Assembly: GCF_014641555.1 (NCBI RefSeq)
Contig: NZ_BMHY01000006.1
Span: 124,001 to 188,000, forward strand
Origin: Paenibacillus radicis (ex Gao et al. 2016)
GTDB taxonomy: Bacteria; Bacillota; Bacilli; Paenibacillales; Paenibacillaceae
Reading direction: 5' to 3'
Length of the DNA stretch: 64,000 nt
Shown: in pieces, positions 11,633 through 21,136 of the stretch
Position numbering within the stretch: the stretch's first letter is position 1
Layout: the number at the start of each line of letters is the position of its first letter
Program-made: the position numbers and the translations under genes
Notes under the pieces: generated by a model
What the model was told of the DNA's origin: nothing
The model's input: the letters and a program-made list of their open reading frames with translations, nothing else
Database searches by the model: none

Positions 11633-14600
11633 TATTTGACGGTAATGGCCGTTTTGCTGTAGCCCTCTTTCGTCTTATGAACTTCCAGTGCAGCCGGGAA
11701 TGCTTGCTTCAGCTCTTGAACGTGTGAAATAACGCCAATCAGCCGTCCCGCCCGCTGTAAATCAACAAGCGCCTCGACTGCTTTGTTTAGTGAATCCTCA
11801 TCCAGCGAGCCGAAGCCCTCATCAATAAACATCATTTCAATCGACACTCCGCCTTGGTGCGCTTGGATGACATCAGTCATTCCGAGTGCAAGGCATAATG
11901 AGGCGTTGAATTTCTCCCCGCCTGACATCGTTTTGACATCACGGTTTTGCCCGGTATAGGCATCGTAGATATCAAGCCCAAGCCCGCTTTGCTTGCCCCT
12001 TACTTCAAGCCGGTCGCTGCGCTGCAGATTAAACTGTCCGCCGGATAAATTTCGCAGCCGAACATTGGCCGCCTGCAAAATCTGCTCCAGAAATTCGATC
12101 AAAATGTATCGCTCAAATGAAATCTTCAGCGCATTGTCGCCCTTCAGCATTTGATACAGATCAAGCACCTGCTCCAACTCGGACTCAAGCTGCTTAACCA
12201 TAATGTTGGCGTCATCCAGCGAGTGCTTCAGTCTCTCGGCCTCTGATGCATAACGGGAAGCCGTCTGAAGCGCAGCAATGACGGCTTCCAACTGTTGCCG
12301 AACCGCTGCCTTCTCTTCCTCCATCCGCTGTATGTCTGCAGGCTCCATACCGGACAACGCCAGCTCCAATTCTGTAATACGGCGCTCGGCAGCGAGCAAC
12401 GAGGTTTTGTAGCTTTCCAATTGCTCTTTCAGCATCAAACGATCGTGCTCGGGCAGCAGCGCCGAGCGATACTGCTCCGAATTCGAAAATCCTGCAAGCT
12501 CCTGCTGCTGCGCAAATCGCTCGGCCGTTTGCAGAGCATTCGATTTCGCCTCTGTTAGCTGCTGCTCCAACTGCTCCAAGTGAGCTTTCTCCTCGACCAC
12601 TTTCGTCCGAGTCTGCTGCACACTCTCTTGTGCTTGCTTCCAGGCTGCGGCCAGCGTATCGGCCAACAAGCGCTGCGCAGTCAGCCGCTGATTCAATTGC
12701 TCCGGCGAACGCAACGATTCTGGAATGCGCTCCAGTTCCTTTTCCAGCACCGATTGCTTTGTTGCGCGTTCGACAGCAATCCCATGCTGCTCTAGCTGCA
12801 GCTTATCCTTCATCTGCTGCTGCTGCTCCAGCTTCGTCTCCAGCTGCTCGCTGGTTCGCTTCAGCTCTTGTATTTGCTTGCCTTGCTGGTCCAGCCGATC
12901 AGCATCCTCTTTCAATTGCCGCCATTGTGCGCGTAATGACGCCTGCTGTTCCGCCAACCGCTCAGCTGACGCGCCAAACTCGGCAAGCTCTGCAGCGCTG
13001 CTCGCCCAACTGCTGCGGGTGGCGGCGCTTTGCAGCTTCGCTTCGTTCAATTCGCGCTCGAAATGGCCGAGACGATCTTTGGCCTGCTGCAGCTGCTCCC
13101 GCGATGGGAGCGCATCGGACGATTCCGCTTTGGCCGGATGGTCGGGGCTGCCGCATACCGGACAAGGCTTGCCGTCATGCAAATGAGCGGCGAGCAAGCC
13201 GGCCTGTCCTTCAATCCATATATGCTCCAACTGGTCATGCTCATTGCGAATCTGCTCCAATGCTTGCAAACGTTCCGTCTCAAGAGCGGCAATTGTGCCT
13301 AGCTCTTTCTCGAGCTCCAGCAATCGGGAAACATGTTTGCCTTGCTGCTCGACGCTTCGCAGTTGCTCCAGCTTGTCAGGCAGCGACGCTGTCTCGCTCT
13401 CTAGCTCCTTCAACTGCATGCTTGCCGACTGCTTAGACTCCTTTGCGGCTGCAATTTGTGCTTCAGCTTGCTGCAGCTTGGCAGCCCCTTCCCGCTCATC
13501 AATGAGGAGACGATCATACGCCCCGCGCAGCTCGGCGAGCGATTGCACGGCCGGTACCAGCTCAGTCAGCGTATGCAGCTCTCGCATCGCTGCTTCCCGC
13601 TCCGCCTCGCGCTGCTCCTCGCGGCGATAGCGCTCCTCCGCTTCCGCTGCGGCTGCGACCGCTGCTTCTGCGGTTGCCCGGCGCACATCGCGCAGTTGAA
13701 GCTTCGCTGCGGCGTCACGCGCAGCCCGCTCTGCCTGCTCCGCATACGGAGCGAGCTGCGCCGCACGCTCCGCCAGCAGCAGCCGGTGCTCGCGCTCCAC
13801 ATATTCGCCGCGCTGCGCTTCCAGCCGCTCGCGGTTCAAACGCTCGCGATCCAGCTCCGCAAATCGCGCATTGAGCGCAAGCGCATCGCGCAGCCGCGCT
13901 TCCTGTGCATCGAGCGCCGCTTGCAGCGATGCTTTGCCCGCTTCGCCATCTTGTGCTGTCTGGCGGTAATAGGCCAGCTCTTGGCCCAGCGCTTCCGACA
14001 GCTGCGCCCCGTTGAAGGAAGGCTGCGCTAACGTTGCAGCCAGCACGCTATCCTCACGGAGGGGCAGCGTCTCTGCGGCTTGCTTCATATAGAGCTCCGC
14101 CCGCAGCTTCGCTTGCTTCAGGGAATCTCCCAGCTCGCGATTACGCTGCTGAAACCGGCCTTCCAGCCGCTGGTACAGCTCCGTGCGGAAAATCCGCCGC
14201 AATATTTCCTCTTTATTGTCCGTATCGGAGGTGAGCAATTTGCGAAATTCACCTTGCGGCAGCATGACGATCTGGTTGAATTGCTCCTTCGTCAGCCCGA
14301 TAATTTGCTCCACTCTTGCGTTCACATCGCCCACAGTAAAACGATCGACAGCCGGTACTTCCGTGCCTTCCGTCGTCTCGTACAGCTCTGCTTTGCCCCC
14401 GGTCTCGCTTTTATTTCCTCCCTTGCGGTGCGGCAGCTGCCGGAACAACCGATAGCTGCGTTTGCCAACGGCAAATTCGAAATCGACAGCCGTATGCGTC
14501 TCGTCATCGGCAAAATGGCTGCGAAGCATCCGCGGCTCCGAACGGTCCTCGCCGCTTGCCGCGCCGTATAATGCGAAGCAGATCGCGTCGAAAATCGAGG

Positions 14601-14724
14601 TTTTGCCCGCCCCTGTGCTGCCCGAGATGACAAACAGCCGATGATCCTCCAGCTGTGAGAAATCAATCGTCTCCGCGTCGCGATAAGGCCCAAATGCAGT
14701 CATCGTTAGCTTAAGCGGTCTCAT
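11632..14724 (-). CDS. sbcC: SbcC, ATPase subunit of the SbcCD DNA repair nuclease
   Basis: 1030 aa SMC/Rad50-type protein. Walker A is GSTGAGKT at 35-42; two long coiled-coil arms (about 180-510 and 535-850, rich in Gln, Glu, Ala and Leu) flank a zinc hook CPVCG near residue 520; the signature and Walker B are LSGGQFNL-type near 890 and MMFIDEGFGSLDEDS near 960-975. With SbcD it forms a nuclease that opens hairpins and processes blocked DNA ends. It overlaps sbcD by four bases (ATGA), so the pair is translationally coupled. Length is normal. Confidence 0.96.
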   Translation of the reverse strand: MRPLKLTMTAFGPYRDAETIDFSQLEDHRLFVISGSTGAGKTSIFDAICFALYGAASGEDRSEPRMLRSHFADDETHTAVDFEFAVGKRSYRLFRQLPHRKGGNKSETGGKAELYETTEGTEVPAVDRFTVGDVNARVEQIIGLTKEQFNQIVMLPQGEFRKLLTSDTDNKEEILRRIFRTELYQRLEGRFQQRNRELGDSLKQAKLRAELYMKQAAETLPLREDSVLAATLAQPSFNGAQLSEALGQELAYYRQTAQDGEAGKASLQAALDAQEARLRDALALNARFAELDRERLNRERLEAQRGEYVEREHRLLLAERAAQLAPYAEQAERAARDAAAKLQLRDVRRATAEAAVAAAAEAEERYRREEQREAEREAAMRELHTLTELVPAVQSLAELRGAYDRLLIDEREGAAKLQQAEAQIAAAKESKQSASMQLKELESETASLPDKLEQLRSVEQQGKHVSRLLELEKELGTIAALETERLQALEQIRNEHDQLEHIWIEGQAGLLAAHLHDGKPCPVCGSPDHPAKAESSDALPSREQLQQAKDRLGHFERELNEAKLQSAATRSSWASSAAELAEFGASAERLAEQQASLRAQWRQLKEDADRLDQQGKQIQELKRTSEQLETKLEQQQQMKDKLQLEQHGIAVERATKQSVLEKELERIPESLRSPEQLNQRLTAQRLLADTLAAAWKQAQESVQQTRTKVVEEKAHLEQLEQQLTEAKSNALQTAERFAQQQELAGFSNSEQYRSALLPEHDRLMLKEQLESYKTSLLAAERRITELELALSGMEPADIQRMEEEKAAVRQQLEAVIAALQTASRYASEAERLKHSLDDANIMVKQLESELEQVLDLYQMLKGDNALKISFERYILIEFLEQILQAANVRLRNLSGGQFNLQRSDRLEVRGKQSGLGLDIYDAYTGQNRDVKTMSGGEKFNASLCLALGMTDVIQAHQGGVSIEMMFIDEGFGSLDEDSLNKAVEALVDLQRAGRLIGVISHVQELKQAFPAALEVHKTKEGYSKTAITVK

Positions 14725-15887
14725 ACCGCACCTCCTTCCTCACGAAGAAGCTGCTCGAACGTCTCTGCGAACAATTGCTTCTTCTCCTCTGCAAGCGGCA
14801 CGCCCTTCACTTCCGAGTAAAATGAAGCAAACAGCTCCACCGGATTGGCCTCTCTCCGATTGCCCGCAGCCGAAGCTTCCTCACCCTCCGCTGCTTCGAT
14901 TACGCGGGTTACCCGCCGCTCCACATGCAGCGCGTTTGGATAAACAGCGCGTACCTTCTCCATCGGAAACAGCACAGGGTTGTCGTTCAGCAGCGTTACA
15001 AATACATAGTCCTCGCTTACCGGATGCGATTCGATTTCCTCGATCGTGCCGGTAACCCGCCGCATGTCGCGGAGCGGCTTCAGCTCTCTTTTTTCAATCG
15101 AGCATACGCCTGTTTCATTCAATTCGATTACCAAATAACCTTTGTTGTGGTTCTCCTCAGAGATCGAATATTTCAATGGCGAGCCCGCGTAACGAATGTT
15201 TTCCCGCTGGACAAAATGAGCCTGGTGCAAATGACCGAGCGCCGTGTAATGAAACGGCTCAAAATAATCCGCCCGCACATGCTCCGCCCCGCCGATCGAC
15301 AGCGGACGCTCCGAATCGCTCGTATTCGGCTCGGCAGCGCCTCCTGACGTCACAAAGGCGTGCCCAATCAGCACATGTCTGGCTGCCGGATTCATTTGCT
15401 CAACAATACGTTTTGTCGTCTCCCGCATGGCATCGTCATGTGTACGAATCTTCTCGTCGCCGAAAGCATGGCGAACTTGCGCCGGATCGGCATAAGGCAC
15501 GAGATGAAAATGCACCTCACCGTATGCATCCTGCATAACAACCGGATTCATGTCCGGCTTCAAGCGTCCTGCAATATGTAAGCCTCGGCTTGCCATCATT
15601 GCCGTGCCAAAATCGATACGGTCCGGACTATCGTGATTGCCGGAAATCGCCAGAACAGGCGTATTTAGCTCTATCACTAGTTTGTTCAGCAGTTCATCAA
15701 GCAGCTCAACGGCTTCCGTTGGCGGTACACCGCGATCATAGAGATCGCCTGCAATAATGACAGCATCCGGCCTCTCTTCGGCGACTGCTTCCGTCAATTG
15801 TCCAAGCGCATAACGCTGGTCTTCCGTCATATATACACCCTGCACCAGCTTGCCTAAATGCCAGTCCGCAGTATGAAATAGCTTCAT
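14721..15887 (-). CDS. sbcD: SbcD, nuclease subunit of SbcCD
   Basis: 388 aa from the chosen ATG at 15887; a longer in-frame reading to 15929 adds 14 residues that lack family similarity, whereas MKLFHTADWHLGK is the canonical SbcD start and has GGAAGG upstream. Metallophosphoesterase motifs are intact: D8 and H10 in ADWHLGK, GDLYD at 47-51, GNHD at 83-86, then GHAFVTSGG and GHLHQ. It forms the Mre11-like nuclease with SbcC, acting on double-strand ends and hairpins. It is the first gene of the sbcDC operon. Confidence 0.95.
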   Translation of the reverse strand: MKLFHTADWHLGKLVQGVYMTEDQRYALGQLTEAVAEERPDAVIIAGDLYDRGVPPTEAVELLDELLNKLVIELNTPVLAISGNHDSPDRIDFGTAMMASRGLHIAGRLKPDMNPVVMQDAYGEVHFHLVPYADPAQVRHAFGDEKIRTHDDAMRETTKRIVEQMNPAARHVLIGHAFVTSGGAAEPNTSDSERPLSIGGAEHVRADYFEPFHYTALGHLHQAHFVQRENIRYAGSPLKYSISEENHNKGYLVIELNETGVCSIEKRELKPLRDMRRVTGTIEEIESHPVSEDYVFVTLLNDNPVLFPMEKVRAVYPNALHVERRVTRVIEAAEGEEASAAGNRREANPVELFASFYSEVKGVPLAEEKKQLFAETFEQLLREEGGAV

Positions 15888-16099
15888 TCTATCATCCTTC
15901 CTGTACACCAGGCCGCAAGCGGCCCTCAAACAATTAACTATTCGCCCCGCGCCTGCTCAACTCCTTCCTGCAATATTTTCCCCTGCAGCCATTGGTTGCT
16001 TAATTAGCCAAACCGCGTTACATTTATTCAAAACTATTATCAACAATTCAAAACGATCAATTTAATGGCATGAAGGTGCGCAACGGAGGATCATTTACG

Positions 16100-17353
16100 G
16101 TGGTGGAACAAACTAAGGCAAGTGTCAAAAGCAAGCTGCTGAGCAACTACTCGCTGCTGCTAGCCGTCGTTTTCGGCGGTTTTCTCATATTCGGTTTCTC
16201 GGAAAATGTTAAAGGCCCAGCGATTCCGCGCATGCAGTCCGATTTCTCATTAAGTGAAATGCAAATCGGCCTATTGCTGGCACTAAACTCACTCGGTTAT
16301 TTGCTCGCTTGCACCTTTACTGGCGCGCTGGCCAGACGGTTTGGCGTCAAAACGACAACGATTATCGCGTTTGCAGCGATGGCTTTATCCGGGCTATTCA
16401 TTTACTGGGCGGCAAACTATACCACGTTGTCCTTATCCTACTTTTTCATGTATATCGGCAATGGCCTGCTGGAGATCGCACTTGCGATACTGGCGGCCCG
16501 GATTTTCACCCGCAATACCGGCATGATGATGAACCTCTCTCATTTCTTCTATGGTCTCAGCTCCATGGTTGCACCATTGTTAGCCGCATCGCTTATGGGT
16601 GTGCAGCTATTTGGCTCGGAGCTTGGCTGGCGGGGAATGTACGCGCTTGTGCTTGCGCTGTCCGTGCTGCCTATGATTCCTGCTCTATTCGCACGCGTTC
16701 CGGGAGACGAGATGAAGCCGGAGGAACGGCTGTCGCTCAAGTCCTTTATCAAAGACCGTGCGGCATGGCTGATCGTCGGCATGCTGTCCTTCGGGGTCGT
16801 GTCAGAGCTTGCAGTAGGGGGCTGGCTGGTTAACTATTTGGAAAAGGTATACGGCTGGAGCAGCGACGCTTCGGCAGCGATGTTATCCGCCTTCTTCCTC
16901 TGCTTCATGCTGGCGCGTCTGCTGCTTGGGCCGCTTACCGATCGATTCGGCTACACGCGATCGATTATCGTACTGTCGGCCGTGTCGGGCCTCTGCTCGG
17001 TAGGAGCTATTGTCGCCGGCGAATCCGGCGCCTTTCTGTTCGCTCTGGCCGGTATCGGCATCGCCCCGATCTATCCGACGGTGATGGCGCTGCTCGCCAA
17101 GCGGTATTCGAATGGAACGGAGACGGCGATTACGTTCACCGTCACGATGATGGGCGTCGCCAGCGTCATCGGGAATTTCTTGATCGGGGCAATTACCGAT
17201 CTGTTCAAAGGCTTTTTCCGCTCGAGCCCGGACGCAGGCTTAGCCGCCGGACTTCAGGCGGGATACGGGTTTATCGCCGCTTGCGCGCTGCTATGCTCCG
17301 TTGTCGCTGTAATGCTGTACCGGTATATGAATAAGCGCGGGGAGTTGTTGTAA
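16100..17353 (+). CDS. MFS transporter, sugar/fucose-permease-like
   Basis: About 417 aa from the GTG at 16100, which is preceded by GGAGGA nine bases away; the longer ATG at 16070 has no ribosome site. Twelve hydrophobic segments are discernible. The segment FGVKTTTIIAFAAMAL after ALARR is the MFS loop 2-3 motif (G-x-L-x-x-R-F-G-x-K), repeated as GPLTDRFGYTRS in the second half. FSENVKGPAIP near the start and FAGIGIAPIYPTVMALLAKR-like sequence in the C-half resemble the FucP/YfkF-type group. Substrate unknown. It is divergent from sbcD and ends before a perfect palindromic terminator. Confidence 0.88.
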   Translation: MVEQTKASVKSKLLSNYSLLLAVVFGGFLIFGFSENVKGPAIPRMQSDFSLSEMQIGLLLALNSLGYLLACTFTGALARRFGVKTTTIIAFAAMALSGLFIYWAANYTTLSLSYFFMYIGNGLLEIALAILAARIFTRNTGMMMNLSHFFYGLSSMVAPLLAASLMGVQLFGSELGWRGMYALVLALSVLPMIPALFARVPGDEMKPEERLSLKSFIKDRAAWLIVGMLSFGVVSELAVGGWLVNYLEKVYGWSSDASAAMLSAFFLCFMLARLLLGPLTDRFGYTRSIIVLSAVSGLCSVGAIVAGESGAFLFALAGIGIAPIYPTVMALLAKRYSNGTETAITFTVTMMGVASVIGNFLIGAITDLFKGFFRSSPDAGLAAGLQAGYGFIAACALLCSVVAVMLYRYMNKRGELL

Positions 17354-17392
17354 GGCGGCGGCGTGTGTTTCCACTCCCTTCGCTAGATAACG

Positions 17393-17428
17393 AAGCAGGT
17401 TCGCTGATCAGCGAACCTGCTTTCTCTA
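17393..17428 (+). terminator. Terminator after the MFS gene
   Basis: A perfect 30-bp palindrome (17393-17422) whose arms read AAGCAGGTTCGCTGA, followed by TCTCTAT. Can fold as a long hairpin on either strand. It shares the GCGAA motif with the hairpins just downstream. Confidence 0.75.
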
Positions 17429-17458
17429 TATCCAGTGAAAACTAACCTTTACAGCAAA

Positions 17459-17590
17459 TAGCGAACCTAATTTCGCTACTCATGAACTTAGGTTCACGAA
17501 GTGCGAAATTAAGTTCGCTATACTCACTTTACTGACTTTCAAACCTTCCTCCAGCGAAGTTGTCTTCGTTAAATTGCGAAGTTGCTTCGC
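17459..17590. repeat. Cluster of GCGAA-type inverted repeats
   Basis: The arms TAGCGAACCTAATTTCGC (17459-17476) and GCGAAATTAAGTTCGCTA (17503-17520) pair over 18 positions with one mismatch around a 26-nt loop, and the loop itself holds AACTTAGGTTC. A second, shorter pair AGCGAAG / CTTCGCT lies at about 17553-17590. Together with the terminator palindrome these make three GCGAA-based hairpins in under 200 bp. No gene is visible in 17429-17638. Confidence 0.7.
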
Positions 17591-17638
17591 TCTGCGTCCT
17601 TTATGTATCAGTAACTCCTACGTTTTTGACTATAGTTG

Positions 17639-17938
17639 CTAAGCGTCACTATTCTTAAAGTAATCCAGCAGCCCATTCCAAACTTCTTCCGTCACAAAAT
17701 AAGTTTCTACTGCACCCAGAATTTCCCCTGTTATGTGATGTTTATATTGAATATTTTTATATAAGTTATCACCAACATATTTATCATACCAATCAATATA
17801 CTCAACAGAATCTCCGACGTCTAACCTTGTAGAAGCCATAATATCAAAATTATCTTCTTCGTCAAAATAGGGTTTAGCTATAAATCCCTCGATCACATAA
17901 ATTTTGTCTCCCTTTCGACTATCATGACTAACACTCAT
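17639..17938 (-). CDS. Hypothetical protein in low-GC patch
   Basis: 99 aa, acidic (many Asp, Glu) with several aromatic residues (IDWYDKYVGDN, WNGLLDYF). No signal peptide, membrane helix or recognised domain. The ATG has GGAG upstream. It lies 34 bases after the gene at 17973-18551 on the same strand and shares its AT-rich composition, so the two are probably one operon acquired together. Small acidic orphans paired this way can be immunity or anti-toxin proteins, but nothing in the sequence proves it. Function unknown. Confidence 0.65.
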   Translation of the reverse strand: MSVSHDSRKGDKIYVIEGFIAKPYFDEEDNFDIMASTRLDVGDSVEYIDWYDKYVGDNLYKNIQYKHHITGEILGAVETYFVTEEVWNGLLDYFKNSDA

Positions 17939-17972
17939 TTTCCACTCCAGCCTCTCTCATACTTACGGATGT

Positions 17973-18551
17973 TCATACTGTCTCTATTTCAGTAAAAAGA
18001 CAATTAAAAATCGTTACCTCACCGAAGTTTAATAGCTCTGTTTCTAAATCTGGAACTACATGTTTGCAAATTATATCCTCTAATTTTATTAACTTCTTAC
18101 CACTCATTAATAATTCAATTTTGCTACTAATCCGTTTCATTTCTTCATTTCTCACTAGATGATCCTTGAATTTCCAAATTCCATCATGATAGCTTGTTTG
18201 AACATAATAATAGTAATAAAAATCGCCAAGAACACTCACATAAAGCATTAGATCGATTCGACTTCCACCTAAAGCTTGAATTAATTGTATATCATCATCA
18301 ATAATCTTTTGGTTTTCCAAAATCAAAACTTTAAATTGCATACAATTATATTCGGCCAGATTCGTCCAATCAACAACTGCATAGTTAGGTAATGTTCGCT
18401 GAATCTCCTTCGCAAAAAACTTGCTTTCCCCCTCAAACTCGCTTCTCTTGTTACATAATCTTGCATATTCCTTACTGGTTGTATACTTAATATCATCGAA
18501 TGCAATTCCCTTAGGAAAGAAGTTATAAATAATAGCTAACGCTTCGTTCAA
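17973..18551 (-). CDS. Hypothetical protein, TTG start coupled to the upstream lipoprotein frame
   Basis: 192 aa starting with TTG at 18551 (shown as MNEALAIIYNFFPKG). The start overlaps the TGA of the upstream, now frameshifted, lipoprotein reading frame (TTGA arrangement), with AGGGGAA before it, which strongly supports both the start and former coupling. The protein is AT-rich in coding, has many Tyr/Phe/Ile residues (GDFYYYYYVQTSYHDG) and no membrane helix. No named family is recognised. Paired small genes next to a lipoprotein suggest an accessory module; function unknown. Confidence 0.68.
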   Translation of the reverse strand: MNEALAIIYNFFPKGIAFDDIKYTTSKEYARLCNKRSEFEGESKFFAKEIQRTLPNYAVVDWTNLAEYNCMQFKVLILENQKIIDDDIQLIQALGGSRIDLMLYVSVLGDFYYYYYVQTSYHDGIWKFKDHLVRNEEMKRISSKIELLMSGKKLIKLEDIICKHVVPDLETELLNFGEVTIFNCLFTEIETV

Positions 18552-19089
18552 TTAGGTTCCCCTGCCTCCAAACTAATTCTTTCCATCGTAAAATACACGT
18601 TCCCCAAATATAATATTAGCTTATCCCTGTCATCCGTTAGTAAAAAAGTGCCACCTGTATTTAACCAATAATTTTTCATCAATTCGTCACTAAACACATC
18701 CACTACGGTAACAGAATCCTTATTAATTCAATGTCATCCAGCCTTACATAGCTTTCCTGAAAAAATTGAGACTCAGATATTAATACCTTTTGATAATAAG
18801 GTGTCCGTAGAGTAGCCTCTTTCGTCTTCAATTCGTTTGCAGTATACGTTATTTCATAATTTATATAGGAATCAATTTCTTCATTATCTAATGAAGTAAC
18901 GGTTCCACTTGCAATTTCTCCAGTTATTTTCCATCTTCCATAAAAAATCTCATCATTGCTAACCTCTATGTTTGATTTGAAATTTTCAATTATATTCATA
19001 CTCTTTTTTTCATTCGTATTCTGCTTACCACAAGCTACAGAAAAAACAGCTAAAGAAATAAATAAGAGGACTAATAATGATCTTTTCAT
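18548..19089 (-). pseudogene. Frameshifted small lipoprotein gene
   Basis: ATG at 19089 with AGGGGTGA upstream opens MKRSLLVLLFISLAVFSVAC, a lipoprotein signal with Cys20. The open frame stops at 18703 after about 128 aa (ending IELIRILLP). A different frame continues without stop from about 18720 to the TGA at 18548-18550, reading KDSVTVVDVFSDELMKNY and on through LLTDDRDKLILYLGNVYF. Restoring one A in the AATAAGG run joins the two into one protein of about 180 aa with a lipocalin-like strand pattern (FYGRWKITGEI). The join, plus the TTGA overlap with the next gene, indicates a single-base deletion, or a base-calling error. Confidence 0.75.
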
Positions 19090-19788
19090 GCCTTCACCCC
19101 TCTCTGTAAAAAACGCATGCGTATATAAATACACACTTTAATGGATTTTTTAGTTCTTACTCCGCTACACCCTCATTGGATCATCCGCCTTGAAAATAGT
19201 AAAGTATTACCTATTAATACAAGATATCATCTTGAATTGATAGGTTGTTTATTACAATTATTTCACCAACGTCCCATTACCTTTCGCCGCTGTATCCCAT
19301 TTGCACAACTTACCACCTCTATCGGAAACCATTATCTTTACTAATGAAAAGATTTCCTTAAAATCAGCTACTTTCCTGACAATTCGCCTCTATAGGTCGA
19401 AAAGTTCACAACAGGAGAAATCAAATTCCGAATAAAGAAAAAACATCTCCTATTTGTTTGAAAGTCGGAATCTCACGATGTTGCGCGAGTAAAGGTGAGC
19501 AGTTTGTGTAAAACGCTTGCCTCTCTTTGTTGGTCTGTCTTGGTCTGTCTTGGTCTGTCTTGCCTGTCTTGCCTGTCTTGCCTGTCTTGCCTGTCTTGGT
19601 CTGTCTTGATCTGTCTTGCCTGTCTTGCCTTCTCCATCCTGCTCTCCCCCCTGTCTGATCGTATTCGCCTGCCTGCAACTTTCGCAGAGTGACGCTGCTA
19701 ATCTATCTCCCCCGACAAAGAGATTGCTAGAATCGGGCAACTTTTGCCTCACATATCCGGGGAGGACTTGAATACATTAAATAATAAC
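19090..19788. other. Low-GC intergenic region without convincing genes
   Basis: About 700 bases between the broken lipoprotein gene and yhbH. It is AT-rich on the left and holds the minisatellite at 19531-19630. A 67-codon plus-strand frame at 19141 has no ribosome site; minus-strand frames over the minisatellite only encode repeat products. No tRNA or other RNA gene was recognised. Confidence 0.6.
19531..19630. repeat. Minisatellite of alternating 10-bp and 9-bp units
   Basis: Ten and a half tandem units: three TGGTCTGTCT, four TGCCTGTCT, then one TGGTCTGTCT, one TGATCTGTCT, one TGCCTGTCT and a partial TGCCT. The two unit types differ by GT versus CC and by one base in length, so the array mixes 9- and 10-bp periods. 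The plus strand is pyrimidine-rich, the minus strand purine-rich. Confidence 0.92.
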
Positions 19789-19796
19789 CATACATT
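19789..19796 (+). promoter_or_regulatory. SigE-type -10 element upstream of yhbH
   Basis: CATACATT matches the SigE -10 consensus CATACAnT exactly and sits 21 bases before the yhbH start. The -35 side (GAATACA at 19770-19776, 12-bp spacer) is only a partial match. In B. subtilis yhbH is SigE-controlled. Confidence 0.45.
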
Positions 19797-19817
19797 CTCG
19801 CAAGGAGGTGCTCCGAA

Positions 19818-20981
19818 ATGGGTTCAGCGGATCATAGAATGTTTGTTGTTTCTCAGGAGGATTGGTCGCTGCATCGTAAAGGCTATCAAGACCAGGCCAG
19901 GCATCAGCAAAAAGTACGGGAAGCGATCAAGCAAAACTTGCCTGATCTCGTATCCGAGGAAAGCATCGTCATGTCTGACGGCAAGCAGGTCATTAAAGTG
20001 CCGATTCGGAGCCTTGACGAATTCCGGTTCGTGTACAACTACAATAAAAATAAACATGTCGGGCAAGGCGACGGCGACAGCCAAGTCGGCGACGTGCTTG
20101 GGGTCGACCCGCAAGCCGCCAAAGGCCCCGGAAAAGGCGAAGGCGCGGGCGATCAGCCTGGCGAGGACGTCATAGAGGCGGAAATCAGTCTGGCCGAACT
20201 GGAAGCAATGCTGTTCGAGGAGCTGGAGCTGCCTTTTCTCCGGCAAAAGGATAGGGATCAGCTGGAGACGACTGAAATTAGATTTAACGACATCCGTAAA
20301 AAAGGGATCATGTCCAACATCGACAAAAAGCGGACGATCATGGAAAATCTCCGGCGCAACGCAACCTCCGGCCAGCCCGGCATCCACGGCATTTCCCCCG
20401 ACGACCTCCGCTACAAAACCTGGGAAGAGATCGTCAAGCCGCAATCAAATGCTGTCATTCTAGCGATGATGGACACGTCAGGCTCCATGGGCTCATTCGA
20501 AAAGTACGTGGCGCGCTCGTTTTTCTTCTGGATGACCCGCTTCCTTCGTAACCAATACGAGAAGGTGGAAATCGTCTTTATCGCGCATCATACGGAAGCT
20601 AAGGAAGTAACGGAAGAGGAGTTTTTCACCCGCGGCGAAAGCGGCGGTACGATCTGCTCATCTGCTTATATCAAAGCGCTCGAAATCATCGACAGCCGGT
20701 ACTCGCCCAGCGCGTATAACATCTACCCGTTCCACTTCTCCGACGGCGACAATCTGACATCCGACAATGAGCGCTGCGTGAAGCTGATCGGCGAGCTGCT
20801 CAAACGCTCCAACCTGTTCGGCTACGGCGAAGTGAATCAATACAACCGATCCAGCACGCTCATGTCCGCCTACAAGCACATCAATATGCAGCATTTCATG
20901 TATTACGTCATCCGGGAGAAGGGCGAGGTCTACAACGCGCTGAAATCCTTCTTCCACAAACGTGAAGGCGTACCGGGATGA
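19818..20981 (+). CDS. yhbH: YhbH/YeaH family (DUF444) protein of the PrkA-SpoVR module
   Basis: 387 aa. DUF444 family, needed with PrkA and SpoVR for sporulation in Bacillus and for stress responses in enterobacteria (YeaG-YeaH-YcgB). A Gly/Asp-rich linker at about 80-120 is followed by a von Willebrand-A-like domain whose metal site DTSGSMG is at 219-225; later segments are [15 protein letters not shown] and [14 protein letters not shown]. The ATG follows AAGGAGGTG. In this window its usual partners are at separate loci (prkA at 53.1-55.0 kb, spoVR at 36.8-38.2 kb). Cytosolic; exact biochemical role unknown. Confidence 0.93.
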   Translation: MGSADHRMFVVSQEDWSLHRKGYQDQARHQQKVREAIKQNLPDLVSEESIVMSDGKQVIKVPIRSLDEFRFVYNYNKNKHVGQGDGDSQVGDVLGVDPQAAKGPGKGEGAGDQPGEDVIEAEISLAELEAMLFEELELPFLRQKDRDQLETTEIRFNDIRKKGIMSNIDKKRTIMENLRRNATSGQPGIHGISPDDLRYKTWEEIVKPQSNAVILAMMDTSGSMGSFEKYVARSFFFWMTRFLRNQYEKVEIVFIAHHTEAKEVTEEEFFTRGESGGTICSSAYIKALEIIDSRYSPSAYNIYPFHFSDGDNLTSDNERCVKLIGELLKRSNLFGYGEVNQYNRSSTLMSAYKHINMQHFMYYVIREKGEVYNALKSFFHKREGVPG

Positions 20982-21136
20982 GCTCCACAAATTGAACTCC
21001 TCCCTCTAACACAATGGAAAATGCACCTAATCCGCACCCTCCGCAACAATAATTCTTCTTCATACAAAGGTATCGAGCATCTACACAGCTAAATAAACCT
21101 CCCTTTGGCAAATAAGAATACTCTAGGTAATAACGC

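Noticed and set aside
19141-19344. 67-codon plus-strand frame in the low-GC patch
   Set aside because: No Shine-Dalgarno sequence, no family similarity, and lies in the upstream region of the lipoprotein gene.
19450-19752. Minus-strand frames encoding TGKTGKTGK-type repeats
   Set aside because: Product of translating the 9/10-bp minisatellite; no ribosome site and no sequence outside the repeat that looks coding.
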